Source of the DNA: Topomyia yanbarensis
Lineage: Eukaryota; Arthropoda; Insecta; Diptera; Culicidae
NCBI RefSeq assembly: GCF_030247195.1
Contig: NC_080672.1
Span: 401,219,037 to 401,283,036 of the forward strand
Length of the DNA: 64,000 nt
Direction: 5' to 3'
Below are positions 10,832 to 22,374 of the stretch, one piece after another. The notes beneath the pieces were generated by a model. The model searched no databases and had not been told where the DNA came from. It worked only from the letters and a program-made list of their open reading frames with translations. Made by a program: the position numbers and the translations under genes. How positions within the stretch are numbered: the stretch's first letter is position 1; every line of letters starts with the position of its first letter.

Positions 10832-13800
10832 CTGGAAAACATAAGTTGAGATAGTTATCATGTATGCAGCTGAAATCATAGGGCATAAAACGTGCCCTAA
10901 TAGAGATTATTTTGCATCAAGAGTTCAAAATCCAAGATTAGTAAGCTAAAAAATTTGCGTTTCGACTTCATGCTATCAGTATTTGGTATTGACTTAACAC
11001 ATAGGGTGATGAGCCTATTTTGGCACCATTATGGAGAGGGTCGCACTATTTTTTGAACAACTTAAAAAGAAGCCATATTACCTATAACCTTTTTCAGAAT
11101 AAAGTATCAGTGTACTGTTTCTTAAACATCTGTATAATGCTTATTTGGCAGAATTGTCTCAATTTTCAGCATAAATGAAAATAAATGTTCTATTCTGTGC
11201 ATCTATTCCCACCTGAACGTTCCAATTATCGCCTCATGGGTGTGCCGATTTCCACCTCATCGAAAAACAATCTAGTTGAAACGCAATGCCTCATATTTCA
11301 TTTGCGTCGATTCTAACTAGGTATCCAGATCATGGACGCCAACGCGTGATTTGTAAAACGAATTATTCTGCTTTTTTCAGCCGATCAAAACAAACGTAAA
11401 CATTACGCACACGAAAGAAACTCATCAGCTGTTAGTAGAAGAGCGCCCAGAACTGCGCATGCAGGAAATAACCATGCGAAAGTTAACAACTGGAATATAA
11501 AGTTCACATCACACATTACTTCCTCCCGATCCAAATTGTATGTGCAGATGAAAATAAAATATCTGCGATCAACAATTAGTTGAATAACTTGAAATAATTG
11601 ATTACTTATACCTGAAATTGCATAACATTATGTTTTCAAGTTCATGTTTTGGTTTGGCCGCACTGGTGATTCTTTTCTGTATGATGGATGCAAAAAGTTG
11701 GTTTTGATTGTGGTAGTGTATCAGCAAAACATGCCAATAATAGGAACCCCCGTATTTAGTTTTATCCTATTATAACACTAGGCCTATTCTAGTGTTTGAC
11801 GAGTGCTTTTAAAGTGAAATAATCGTAAAAAGGTTCTCCAGCTAAAATAAAGGTATGTATCAGTGCAATGTTTGATATATTTGTGCCGGAATAACGAGAT
11901 ATGAGGCGGTAAATGCTGGCTCGAAAGTGTTTATTTTGCTAAGCGCCGTTGCGTCCTGTTTCGGTTCACTACGCGAGTGAGGCGGATTAGCAGATATTTC
12001 AATAAGGTGATTTTGTTTTAATTAAAAGTTGGATTTAGTGGATAGTTCTGAATACGTATGTGCACAACAAATAAAGAATATAACTTGAGCTTTTTTTGCA
12101 CACCTGTTTTAGCCAAATCGATATTGTCATTATCTCATATACTTGGTTTGAAACCAAGGGGTACGAAATAGGGTCACAATAGGCTCTACTGCCATAATAG
12201 GCACATCACCCTATAATTTTCAATGTATCAGCGATAAATAGCTTACAGCGGTTATAGACTGAAGCGCCCCGGTTTCTATTAGCACCATATCCATTTGAAT
12301 AGGCTCTTTACTCTATTTATTTGTTGGGTACAAAGTAATAGAGTAAAGAGCCTATTTTGGCTCTGTGCCAACTTTTGTTCCAGCAATTACAACATGACCA
12401 GTTCGTTTGTTATAATCTGATTTTGTGGTCGTTGCTGGAACAAAAATTGCTACGCGGGATGCTAGGTTGCTATGTTTTAATTACCGTAAAGTTCCACTTT
12501 ATTGATTTTATTTGTTCTTTACGGCTAATTGATGACTACGAAATAGAGATGGTCGGGTTCGGGTTTAATAAATTTAAACTTCTCGGGTTCGGCACGAGTT
12601 ATGGGTTTTTGAAATTTCAAATTATCGGGTTTGGATTTTCGAAATGTTAAACATTCGGGTTCGGGTTGAGTCCGGCTTTGTATAATTTGGAACTGTTGGG
12701 ATCGAGTTTCGAACAAATCAATCCTAACCATTTCTCGCCGTTGTTTACATTTAGACATCACACCTGGTCACCTAATACTACGTTCACACTACAGAGTTAA
12801 AATATGTTATAATAATTAGCAACAAGAAAAATGTCATCAAGATAGCGTTAAAACATGTTTTAACTCGTAGTGTGAACGTAGTCATATTCATCATATTTTC
12901 TGATGGCAAAATATTGTATTCATTTTATACATGTATAAAAAATGTATAAACAATATGCTTTACATTTCTTTTAAAAAAAAATTGTATAAAATTCGCTCAA
13001 AATTCTTCAGAGGCCCGAAGGGTCGAGTTTTATATACCAATCGACTCAACTCGACAATTTGGAACAATGTCCGTGTGCTTTTTTATGGAGGACGAATCTT
13101 CAAAAGAGACTGCTACCGACTTAGCCGTGGTACTGTCGAATTCTTACTGCAGCTCTTCTCTAACTAGCCGACCGACTAAACCTTAACCACTTGTATCTCT
13201 GCATCCTCTTAGCACCACCACCATATAAGTAAAGTTTTCAATGTGTGTAAGAAATAAAATTGTCATTTTGAAATGCCACAAGCATGTAGCAATTTGCCAC
13301 TAGCCGGCGCACAGTGGTCCCCCCATAGGCCAATAATACAAAAAAAATATTTCGGCGAAGGCGTGTTTTTATCTTGCGATTACATCGTTCTGTATGTATA
13401 TTTTATAGTTTCATAATTAATTTTGTCAATACTGAACTGGTTTTCTTAGTATATAGAAGAATGCATAGGGTGGCTCGTTATTTACCGATAATGTAAATAA
13501 TATCGATAATCGATAGCTCGCCAGAAAAATGTTTTTGTCGATCTGTAATTTTTAATATTCATTTTTTTTCAGATAACACTACTATTAGCTTTGTATTAAA
13601 TGATAATTTTCAGTTTTTGGAGTGTAAGGAGAGCAGAAATATGAGTTTATTTGTATATGTAATAGAAAAATAAACCTAAAAATTTTCAATATGACTTTAA
13701 CTAACTTTGTCCCTCGATATCCTTCCCGAACTTCTTTTCAAAATGGTCGTCAGACGTTCCACTTCCACTTAAACTAGGTTTCAGCTGCGCATCTCTGCGC

Positions 13801-16800
13801 CCAGAATGCCTAGAAAATCTAAGATGTTGTACATGTTTAACGGGATAATGCAAGACGAAAAACTTTATATCAGATTGTCAAATTATATTACGATAATAAT
13901 TACTACTGATCTCGAAACTATGTAGCTTCTTTGTTATTTTCCCAAAATTTCTTATCGATCGAATCATTAGAACTTGAGTTATATCGATTTATTTGACGCT
14001 TCTCTTTGAAACACACTACGGAATATTTGATGTACGAGGCAAATGTCTCACTCCACTTCGTATTACAACTACGTTCTCAAGTACAAGTAGTATTTCTCCA
14101 TTTTAAAATAGCTGGTACTCGGAGTTTTTTTGTTATGGGATAATTTTTATTGTAGGAAAACACATTGGTTGTTCACGAAAACCATCATTTTAAAGGAAAA
14201 AATACACGATTTATTTAAAATTCGAGATATTATGCTCACCGAAGACGATATCATAATATTTGCGTTCAGGTGCAGAAGCTACAATTTAGAGAACTTTCAA
14301 TGAATAACTATTCCTTTTTTTACCAACGCAGCACAACTTGTACTATTCGATACTAAAAAAAAATTCTGGATCAAAAAAAAAGTAAATGTGAATCTTAATG
14401 TAATAAGAAAAGCCGCATTACACTGTTAGGTGGATATAACCGATTTTTTATTGCGAAATTTGAATTCTGCGACCCAAATTTACTATATAAATGCAGTTTT
14501 GTATCAAAATTTGCATTAAATATATTTATGACCGCCTCTCTTAAGGAATGGAACCACTGTGCGGCGCTGCGATCGGCCAGCAAACTCTATATGGGCGTTG
14601 CGTGCAAATTTGGATACAATGGTGATTCGTGCATGCGAACCTGTATGCAGTGGTGATGTTGAACGTATTTTCATTTAAACAGTTTTCACGAAGATTTCTT
14701 CTAGCTTACATGTCTGTTTTTCTGTGGTATTACTTCGAGAGGAGATTGTGCTCTTGCACCTCTTCTTTCCAAAAGCCCCTTGGCTGCTCGATTGCGCCTG
14801 TTCGCTGTGTGCGTGTTTTCTTTTTCTAAATTTTTCTTTTTATTTAATTTTTCCCTCCCACGCACAGTGACACCTCTCCATACAAAGTTGTGACAACATT
14901 ATAAAAATCGATTTATGTGGCTAAAAATTAGAAGTATATAAATACGACCGGATAATGTTTATTAATTTTGTTTTTTATTCCTCGGCTTTTCGGTCTTTCA
15001 AATCAGAACTGGTATTGTATACTGACCGACGTTTCGGCCACTGGTTTTGGCCTTTTTCAAGGGAAATATGTTATCGTTCGTATACGTATAGACGTAGAAC
15101 GATAACATATTTCCCTTGAAAAAGGCCAAAACCAGTGGCCGAAACGTCGGTCAGTATACAATACCCGTTCTGATTTGAAAGACCAACAATCCGTGGATTA
15201 AAAAACAAAATTGCTAAAAATTAGGTTTTTAACTAATTTTGGGTCGCTAAATCCAATTCTGCTATCAGTTTTGAAATGCTTTGGTCGTTAAAGAGCTAAT
15301 ATACACGCTAATAATAGTAGCCATTCGCATCGGATAGCAGAAATGGTTGACAAAAATAGTAAAAATCACAAATATTTCAGTAATATGATGTTGTTTAGGC
15401 AACCAATTTGTAAGAAGATTTTTAAATAAATAGATATAAAAACTTCGGCGCAAAAATGCGCTATAAGAGGTCTGTATATCTTGAAAGTACACTACAATTT
15501 AAGTCAGATTCATGATAAGTGACTCATGGGAGACCATATCAAAAATTGTAAGACGTTTAAAGATAAATTACTGAGTTGACATTTATTTTCTCTATTGCTT
15601 TTTCTTCATGCAGATCAAGCGCAAATTATTTTTGCACAAAAAGCTTCCCTCTATAGTTTAGCAGAATCATTCTTCTTTTTTAAGAACTTAAGATTAACCA
15701 ATCTGCCGTGTAGTTCTTGAGATATCGCCATTTGAAGTTCGAAAGTACGAATAATTCTTATGAATTGAATTGAACAGAAATCCTAGACATCACTTGCTTC
15801 AATGGTAGGTTAAAAATTCATTTTTCTTCCGATTATCGAAAAATTTTGAGATATTTTTTTTTTCAAATCGACAGAAAAATAAAATGAATATTCACAAAAG
15901 AATTACAAAACATTGATTTTTGGGGTTTTGTCACTCGTCGTGCCACTGTGCTACGAACAGCTTGCTGCGATCCAGAGATACCGAAAACCGAACTCGCATC
16001 CCTTCACAGCCACCCTCAGAGGATTTTTAAGCGAGTTGAAACTGCTTGTTGATGTTGCCAACTCAATGCTCGTATCTCCGCTGCGCTCCGACAGAATTAG
16101 TGTTACTGTTATTACCTCTCAACTGTGCTTGAGCTCGGTTGCTCAATTTGACTAGTCGATGAAATAACAGATCTAAATATATAAAATTAATATGAAATGA
16201 TCTGAGAAATCTGAAAATGATATAATTTTGAATGAGAAATGGATTGGAGAAGAATCCCGAGCAAAAAAGCTCCAATAACATAAAATATAATCAGAAGCGT
16301 ATTGTTTCGCGGATTTGAAGTAATTTAAAAAAAAATATTATAATAGATTTATAGATTTTTGTCAAAAATGACTGACTTATCTGTTGGATTGTATTCTGTA
16401 TCACCACTGAATCACAATGCATAGATAAGATTACCAGGGTCGTTTGGAGAATATCGAAAAAATACCAAAACATGGTTTTCCCAACCATAAGGCTCAATGA
16501 AAATGGCAATCTTGAACCGCGTTTTTCTCGGCTTGTTGTTATTCAATATGGGACTCTTATGCTTTAATGGGCAGTATAGGTTGGTTCTAAAACTTATCTG
16601 TTTAAATATTTTACATCGTAGAGCTATTACACCTAACCCCAAACGAAAGTTGTTTTTAATACTTTCTAGTAGGGGCGGGTATAGCGTATTTGATAAGGTT
16701 GTGATACCGAAAATCCCAGAAATATTGACTCATTGTTGGTACCGAACTATAGGTATTGAATAAATATAACTACCGGTATTTTCGATACTATGCAGAGCTT

Positions 16801-19800
16801 TTGATGAGCAATATAATTAATGATAGCCTACTTTATCTTTTTTTTATTAAATTTGAAGCGTGAAAAATTCATTGACCCCACCGGCGGTAGTTGAGTGGTA
16901 AGCGTGACCGCTATCTATTCCAGTTGATCTGGGTTCAATCACAGTCGAGGTCGTTGAGACTTTTCTGAGGTGAAAAAATCTGTGGTAACGTCTTCCTTCG
17001 AAAGGGAAGTAAAGCCATTTGTCCCCAGTCCATGAGTTGATGGGTCGATATCTAGTCCAGATAGTGGAGTCAACTCTCTGGTGTCGGTCTTTGGCTTTGT
17101 AGCGGAAATAGGCTGATGAAAAATAACTAAAACATGAAGCTGAATCGTACCCCTATACTAACTAACAAATATCCTTCTCCCGAGATACTTGTGGAGTGCG
17201 CTGTTGTATATACGACCTCTAACAAAAGCAAGTATATGGACTAACATTCTTTCCCTTTCCTTTCGCGATCTACATTCGGGTCTGGCCGTCGCCGGTATTG
17301 ATCAATTAACACTTTAGGATTACCAGGAGTTGCACATTGAAAGATGTTTCGCTACTCCCAAGCATAATTATCTACTGATTCTCTGTGCAACGTCAGCTAG
17401 TCCAGATCAGGGTTGTTAATGCGATACATTTTTCACGATAATTTATCGGCGTTACTCGTTAACGATAATGTATCGTCATCGGAAACTCCGTTAACGATAA
17501 TGTATCGTCGCCTTCATCGTCATCGTCGGTTCATCGGTTATCGCGATACATTTTGCGTTACTTTCCCGTTTATTGGAGTTGAAGTTAATGCGGTTAACTT
17601 TCAATTGTTTAGAAATAAATACCTATTGAAGGACATATTGTTGGCAGTTGAAAATCAATAGTTTTGGACATTTTCTATGCACAGCGGAGTCTGACGATGC
17701 GTCAAAATGAAATTATTTCAACTTTTCTGGAAAATGTATTATGTTGAAGGGAAAGTTGTTGGCAATTGAAAATCAATAATTTTGGACATTTCAATACGCA
17801 GAAGGGTCCGACGATGTGTCAAAATTGAATTTTTTCAACTTTTCGAGTAAGATGGTGCGCAGAAGAGTCCCAGGTGCACAGTGTTTCCAAGCGGCAAAAA
17901 GGTGATCAATATTGTTTTGACCATGAAGAAAACAAATTTTGAGCTATTGTGCAATTAGTAATTTTTAGCATGCAAAAACATATACATATACAAAAACATT
18001 TAAGATTTTATTATAATTTTAATTTAAACCAGAAGATTTCGGATTTTGAAAAGGAGAATATACATACATATTACCAATGTTTGATTTCCTTTTCTAGTTA
18101 GGAAGCTTTTAGCCCTCTCCTCCGTTTCTTCTCTCCACTATGTAACAAGATGCTTCATGCTTCTTTCTTTTACCCTTAAATATGTAGTGTAATTTATGTA
18201 CGGCCTCATAATAGAGTTTTAATCGTTTTTTGAATACAGTGAAGACCCGTTTTTATCAGCCCCTTGGCGAATTATAGGCTGATAAAACGATGACATTGAC
18301 AAAATCGGCACATATTTTTTCTGGTTCTGAAGAGACGAAGTCGAAACGCAAACATCTGGACTAACATATATTTTTTCTTTCTTTTTAATAAACCGGAGCA
18401 GTTAAAATATTCTTCTTTAGTTCTTCGACAAAGCCTCATAACCCGTTCTGATCATTTAGTAAAAAATTCCCTTAAGGACGTCTTACAGTACAGTATTATT
18501 ATTTTTGTATATTTTGCATCTCTAAGATAAGAAAAATATGCTAAAGAAGGAATTTACTCGAATTTGACTTGAACGTAAGCTAGAGCCCACGAAACGATTT
18601 TGATAGTGTTTGTTTTACAGATTCGTATTGGTATTCGTCTGCGGAAATTTGCGGCTTCCGTACCAAAATATCGCTTTTTGGGCACTAAAACATTCGATAA
18701 CTTCTAAGTTGTAAGAGATACAAATAAACTTACATTACAAAAATTCTGTATTTTCTTATGCTGAACAACATCTTGGAACATTTAGAAATTCTACACAATT
18801 ACCAGGAAAAGTATTTTGCAAAAAGCAATTTTCAGGGGTATATCAAAAAAATCTCCACAAATGCAAATTAAAATCGACAGATAGACACATAGTCTCTTCA
18901 GCGAAGTTAATACTTAAGATATTCTCAACAACTTTGCCAAAGAAAGTTTTTTTTTATTTTCACAAACATAAGCAAAAACTTTCTTCTCAGCTTTAGAGGG
19001 ATTAATCACCCAACTAATACTTTTTAAATGCAAAAAAATATACATAAACTTTGCTGAAGACACTATAACTAAAAATGTTTTTCGTGGTTCAAAGAATTTC
19101 TTTCGCCTTTTTGCCAATTTGGATCCACGAGTGAATTGAAAATATCCAAAACTATCGATTTTCAACTGCCAGCAACCTGCCCTTCAATATAAAAAGTTCG
19201 CGAAAAGTTGAAAAAAAATTCCATTTTGATGCACCGACGGTACATGGAAAATGCCCAAAACTATTGATTTTCACTTACCAATAACTTCTTCAATATAACA
19301 AACTTTCCTCAAAAGTTGAAAAACTCCATTTTGACACATCGTCGAACCCCCTGTGCATTGAAAATGTCCAAAACTATTGATTGTCAACTGCCAATAACTT
19401 TCCCTTCAATATAAAACTCTCCCGAAAAGTTGCCAAAAAATTTCATTTTGACACATCGTCGGACCACCCCCCCCCCCTGTGCATAGAAAATGTCCAAAAC
19501 TATTGATTTTCAACTGCCAACAACATGTCCTTCAATAGTTATTTATTTCTAAACAATTGAAAGTTAACCGCACCAACTTCAACCCCAATAAACGGGAAAG
19601 TAACGCAAAATGTATCGCGATAACCGATGAACCGACGATGACGATGAAAACGACGATACAATTATCGACGATGACGATGAAGGCGACGATACATTATCGT
19701 TAACGGAGTTTCCGATGACGTTGACGGGTGGTTAACGTTATCGACGATGACGATTGATTATCGATTAACAACCCTGGTCCAGATCTATAACGGAGTAGCA

Positions 19801-22374
19801 GCCAGGGGTGGTCGCACAAGCTCAAAATGAGATTAGACCAATTCCTTTCGTGTGGTAGACACTGCACCGTATTCCAAGTAGAAATCTTCCCTGTTTTTGT
19901 TGGATATTTCACAATTACATAGAATGCTGTAATTGTGCAAAATCCAACAAAAACAGTGAGGTTTTTATTTGAACGCACAGGGCACTGACTGGACATTGCA
20001 AATTAAATTTTCACATGGCTACTATTCGGCGAGCTGAGTGTTATCCGTGTGATTTTTGTGAATTCGATTACGGAGTTTCATATCATATGACTGTAACTGC
20101 CCTGCACTATTGCAATTGATTGTCCGGGGTTTCGTTCTCCATACTTAAATGTACATGGGGCTAAAACTCAAGGATATGCTATTGTTCATAACTCAGTGTT
20201 GTAACTCTTTACATCAGTAGAGCATTATCAGTAGAGTTCATTATACCTGCTGAAGTGAAGAATTCAGGTTGTTTATTGTTTTCTGTTGTCATTTTCCATT
20301 TCTCTATCTTTTTTACACCTCCCTTTCCCTTCCCATCAGGACAGTAAGAAAACGAAACGGCTATGAAGTGCTTGAACCCATGAGTATTTCCTCAGGAAGT
20401 CAATAATGGAGCCCTTGTGCAATGTAAAGATTTATTTATACATTCATTATGTACGAAAAAAGTATTTATCAGTAAAAAATGAAAATAATTTCAATACCTT
20501 TCTGTAATTAAAGTAAAGATCGTAATTTTTTTCTCTCCAAGAGAATTACTTTCTGGACTTCCAAGAAACGAGTGGCATGTTTCTTTTTGCTCGAGTGCTG
20601 TCAGTTCAATCGAAGATGGCGTCGAAATAGCAAGCACTTCGAGAGCGTGTTGTACGGTTTTACGAAACGAATGGTCATCGTGTAAAAAAAGTTTACGGTA
20701 GAGCACTTTCGAGACGAAAACGTGCCCGTGCGTACAGTTTACCGGATCCTTGCATCCCTGAACGTGGAGCGGAAGGCCGGTAGCGGCCGTCCGACGAAGA
20801 TAATGGCAAAGAAGAAGAACGAAGCGTTGAAAAAGCTGTTCGACTACAAGGAAGGAACGAGTTTACGTGACGCCGGCCGAAAATATCACTGCTCCCATAC
20901 CTTGATTCACCGAACCCTCAAGATGGAGGATATAATCTGTCGGAAGAAGACTCGATCCCCCGAGTACACGGACGAGCAGATAGCGATGACGAAGAACTAC
21001 TGCGGGACGTCGTTCGTGCTGGATGACGAAAGTTACTTTCCGCTCTTGAAGACCCACATTTCAGGGAATGACAGTTACTATTCCAGCGACAAGTCGGCCA
21101 CACCCCCCCCAAAGTAAAGTATAAGTTTAAGCATTAATTTAAAAAATAGCTATGCTGTACATCGCCATATCGCACAGAGGAATCTCAAAGCCGTGGTTCA
21201 AGCCGAGCAGTCTGACCATCAATCAATAAATGTACCAGTAGGAGTGTCTTGAGAAAATTCTTTTGCTGTTCTTTAAAAAACATCATGCGGATGGGAAGTA
21301 CGTCTTCTGGCCAGACAAGGCGTCTTCCCATTATGCCAAGAAGACGCTGGAGTATCTTGAGCAGAAAAAGATACCATACGTACCGAAAGAAAGGACCCCA
21401 CCAACTTGCCCCAATACCGTCCCATCGAGGATTTTTTCGGCTCCCTCATTGCTCTAGTGTACAAAAATAATTGGCAAGCCAAAGATACGAAGCAGTTGTC
21501 CACCAGGATCCGAAATTGTATCCGGAAGATGGACGTCAGTGCCGTCCAGCGCTCTTGTGAGAGTATCGGGACTAATTTGCGTCATACGGCTGACCAGGGT
21601 CCTTTTTCCAATATCCATTAATTTTTTTTTAAAGAAAAACATTGTTCGCACCACCAACTGACCCTGGACTCCCCTAACTTCCATAATTAAGAACCCTGAG
21701 ATTCAGCGAACCCTCACTTCAATTGACAATAATTGTAGACAATTCTGATTTATGTGGTTTTGACGAGTACATACTCATAACTTAAAGTTATTTCCAAAAT
21801 TAATGCCTACCCTTCGGCTATTAAATGTTTGGAAATTACTTCGAACGAAGTTTGAAACAGGGATGTCTGTTCGACGTGGTTCTATGAATCTTCCACTCTC
21901 TCAGAAATGTGTGCTACCACTGATCACAGATTCACAATTTGGCACCACCGGAATATTTTTTTTCTATTTAAGCAGCGGTCCAGAACACAACACATTTTGC
22001 TAGTTTCAACAGAAGCTACATAATTCGTTCCATTTCGGAACTGGCTAATATTATTGACATACCTTATGTATTCCATAAATCAGCATCCCGACGGCAATCA
22101 GAATCAGCACATCTCCAACGTAGTCCACAGCCGAGCAGCTAACCAACTCCAGCACTTGAATGAGTAAAATAATTTACCCGTTAGATCGGTCATTTGAAAT
22201 AAAAACAAAACGCCCAAACAAAACAATCTTACAATCCTTCGGCAGCTCGGAATGGTTCGGATCGTTATCCACTAGCTGTGTGTAGCCGGAGATGCTCAAC
22301 GAAATCAGCTCCAGCAGCCCGGCCAGCACCCCGATGAAGTACCCGTGAAACTTAATATCCGCACAGCATCCCAT
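10517..22374 (-). CDS. Gene B: four-exon small tetraspan membrane protein, paralogue of gene A, 153 aa
   Basis: Exons on the minus strand: 22374-22233, 22154-22063, 10831-10717 and 10629-10517 (stop TGA). Donors are GTAAGA, GTATGT and GTAAGT. Acceptors are a T-rich AG for exons 3 and 4, and TTCAAG for exon 2. Phases are 1, 0, 1 and exon 2 is exactly 92 nt, both as in gene A. The protein starts MGCCADIKFH. Hydrophobic segments fall at about residues 11-30, 58-76, 81-100 and 117-133, followed by a short basic tail ending in HSQLV. Residues shared with gene A include SELP at the end of exon 1, a Leu codon split across intron 1, and an N..PF.....D...Y pattern in exon 3. Intron 2 runs 22062-10832 (about 11.2 kb) and is packed with transposons, whereas introns 1 and 3 are 78 and 87 bp. 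Placing exons 3-4 with exons 1-2 is inferred from phase, order and paralogy. The family is the same insect tetraspan group as gene A. Confidence 0.8.
11004..12211. mobile_element. TA-flanked non-autonomous element, about 1.2 kb
   Basis: The left terminus GGGTGATGAGCCTATT and the right terminus AATAGGCACATCACCC are inverted repeats bounded by TA on each side (11002-11003, 12212-12213). No transposase reading was found. It lies just inside gene B intron 2. Confidence 0.72.
12298..12356. repeat. Perfect hairpin with 20-bp arms
   Basis: AATAGGCTCTTTACTCTATT pairs exactly with its complement across a 19-base loop. The AATAGGCTC end resembles the termini of the adjacent 11.0-12.2 kb element, so it is probably a related minimal MITE. 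Confidence 0.65.
12545..12720. repeat. CGGGTTCGGGT-type repeat
   Basis: Irregular recurrences of CGGGTTCGGG and CGGGTTTGG lie within about 170 bases. It looks like one arm of a mosquito-type MITE, and a pairing arm was not identified. Open frames here on both strands are low-complexity. Confidence 0.45.
12778..12882. mobile_element. Miniature palindromic element, about 105 bp
   Basis: ACTACGTTCACACTAC and its complement GTAGTGTGAACGTAGT close an imperfect palindrome around a 50-base centre, with TA at the tips. It is a MITE-like, non-coding element. Confidence 0.65.
12883..14931. other. Gene-free intronic stretch
   Basis: AT-rich intron 2 sequence of gene B. I see no gene, and only short ATCGATA-rich phrases near 13490-13520. 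Confidence 0.3.
14932..15212. mobile_element. Penelope-like hairpin insertion with hammerhead-like cores and 12-bp target duplication
   Basis: GCTAAAAATTAG repeats directly at 14920-14931 and 15213-15224. Within, arms 14964-15079 and 15097-15212 pair almost perfectly around a 17-base loop. Each arm carries GGCC, a 9-base spacer, GGCC, then GAAACGTC (plus strand 15124-15148; minus strand mirrored at 15028-15052). GGCC/GGCC as stem II, GAAA and a short AC/GU stem III with C17 match the hammerhead ribozymes of Penelope-like retroelements. The CUGANGA box reads TTGAAAA, so the catalytic core is degraded. The Penelope assignment is inference. Confidence 0.55.
15225..16868. other. Gene-free intronic stretch
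   Basis: AT-rich sequence within gene B intron 2. Several 70-90 codon frames overlap on both strands without motifs. Nothing is supported. Confidence 0.3.
16869..17150 (+). repeat. tRNA-derived SINE (second type)
   Basis: An A box in TAGTTGAGTGGTAAGCG and a B box in GGGTTCAATCAC are spaced as in a pol III promoter. A non-tRNA body follows, containing AAGGGAAGTAAAGCC and ATAGGCTGATGAAAAATAA. It is distinct from the SINEs at 7.2 and 24.1 kb. It lies in gene B intron 2. Confidence 0.65.
17408..19776. mobile_element. Large foldback element, 2.4 kb, with tandem repeats in its arms and exact 8-bp target duplication
   Basis: GTCCAGAT flanks both sides (17400-17407, 19777-19784). Termini are CAGGGTTGTTAAT and ATTAACAACCCTG. 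The arms first carry many ATAATGTATCGTCG-type phrases, then GTTACTTTCCCGTTTATTGG. They then carry tandem units of about 120 bases (CAAAACTATTGATTTTCAAC type), two or more on the left (17640-17880) and at least four on the right (19140-19520). The centre (about 17900-19100) shows no transposase. Tandem units inside long arms recall Foldback/Galileo architecture, while the 8-bp duplication and CAGGG ends also fit hAT. Confidence 0.82.
19960..20260 (+). mobile_element. 3' fragment of the same LINE family as at 9.7 kb, opposite orientation
   Basis: The plus-strand reading from about 19979 gives LTGHCKLNFHMATIRRAE, then CDFCEFDYGVSYHM, and the phrase AAACTCAAGGATATGCTATT. Each matches the copy at 9708-9962. 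It is short and frameshifted, a dead 5'-truncated insertion inside gene B intron 2. Confidence 0.7.
20616..21640 (+). pseudogene. Dead mariner-type transposase, DD37E group (first copy)
   Basis: The start ATG at 20616 reads MASK then an in-frame TAG. Coding resumes with RVVRFYETNGHRVKKVY and an N-terminal helix-turn-helix (RTVYRILASLNVERKAG, KYHCSHTLIHRTLK). The first catalytic Asp is in FVLDDESYF and the second in FWPDKASSHYA. The Glu lies in RPIEDFFG in a shifted frame near 21412. Spacing from the second Asp to Glu is 37 residues, so DD37E. A deletion joins the DNA-binding part to FVLDDESYF near 21000, and at least two frameshifts occur. Terminal repeats were not found. In life the enzyme cuts and pastes at TA sites; this copy cannot. 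Confidence 0.82.
21641..22062. other. Gene-free end of gene B intron 2
   Basis: AT-rich sequence between the dead mariner and the exon 2 donor at 22062. No feature is supported. Confidence 0.3.
22063..22374 (-). CDS. Gene B exons 1-2 with 78-bp intron
   Basis: Exon 1 (22374-22233) carries the start ATG and 47 codons plus one base, ending in SELPKD at a GTAAGA donor. Exon 2 (22154-22063) begins after TTCAAG and encodes 30 codons ending in YGIHK at a GTATGT donor. An AG nearer exon 2 (in GGTTAG) would break the frame, so the upstream TTCAAG acceptor was chosen. It gives the same split Leu codon and the same 92-nt length as gene A. Confidence 0.82.
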
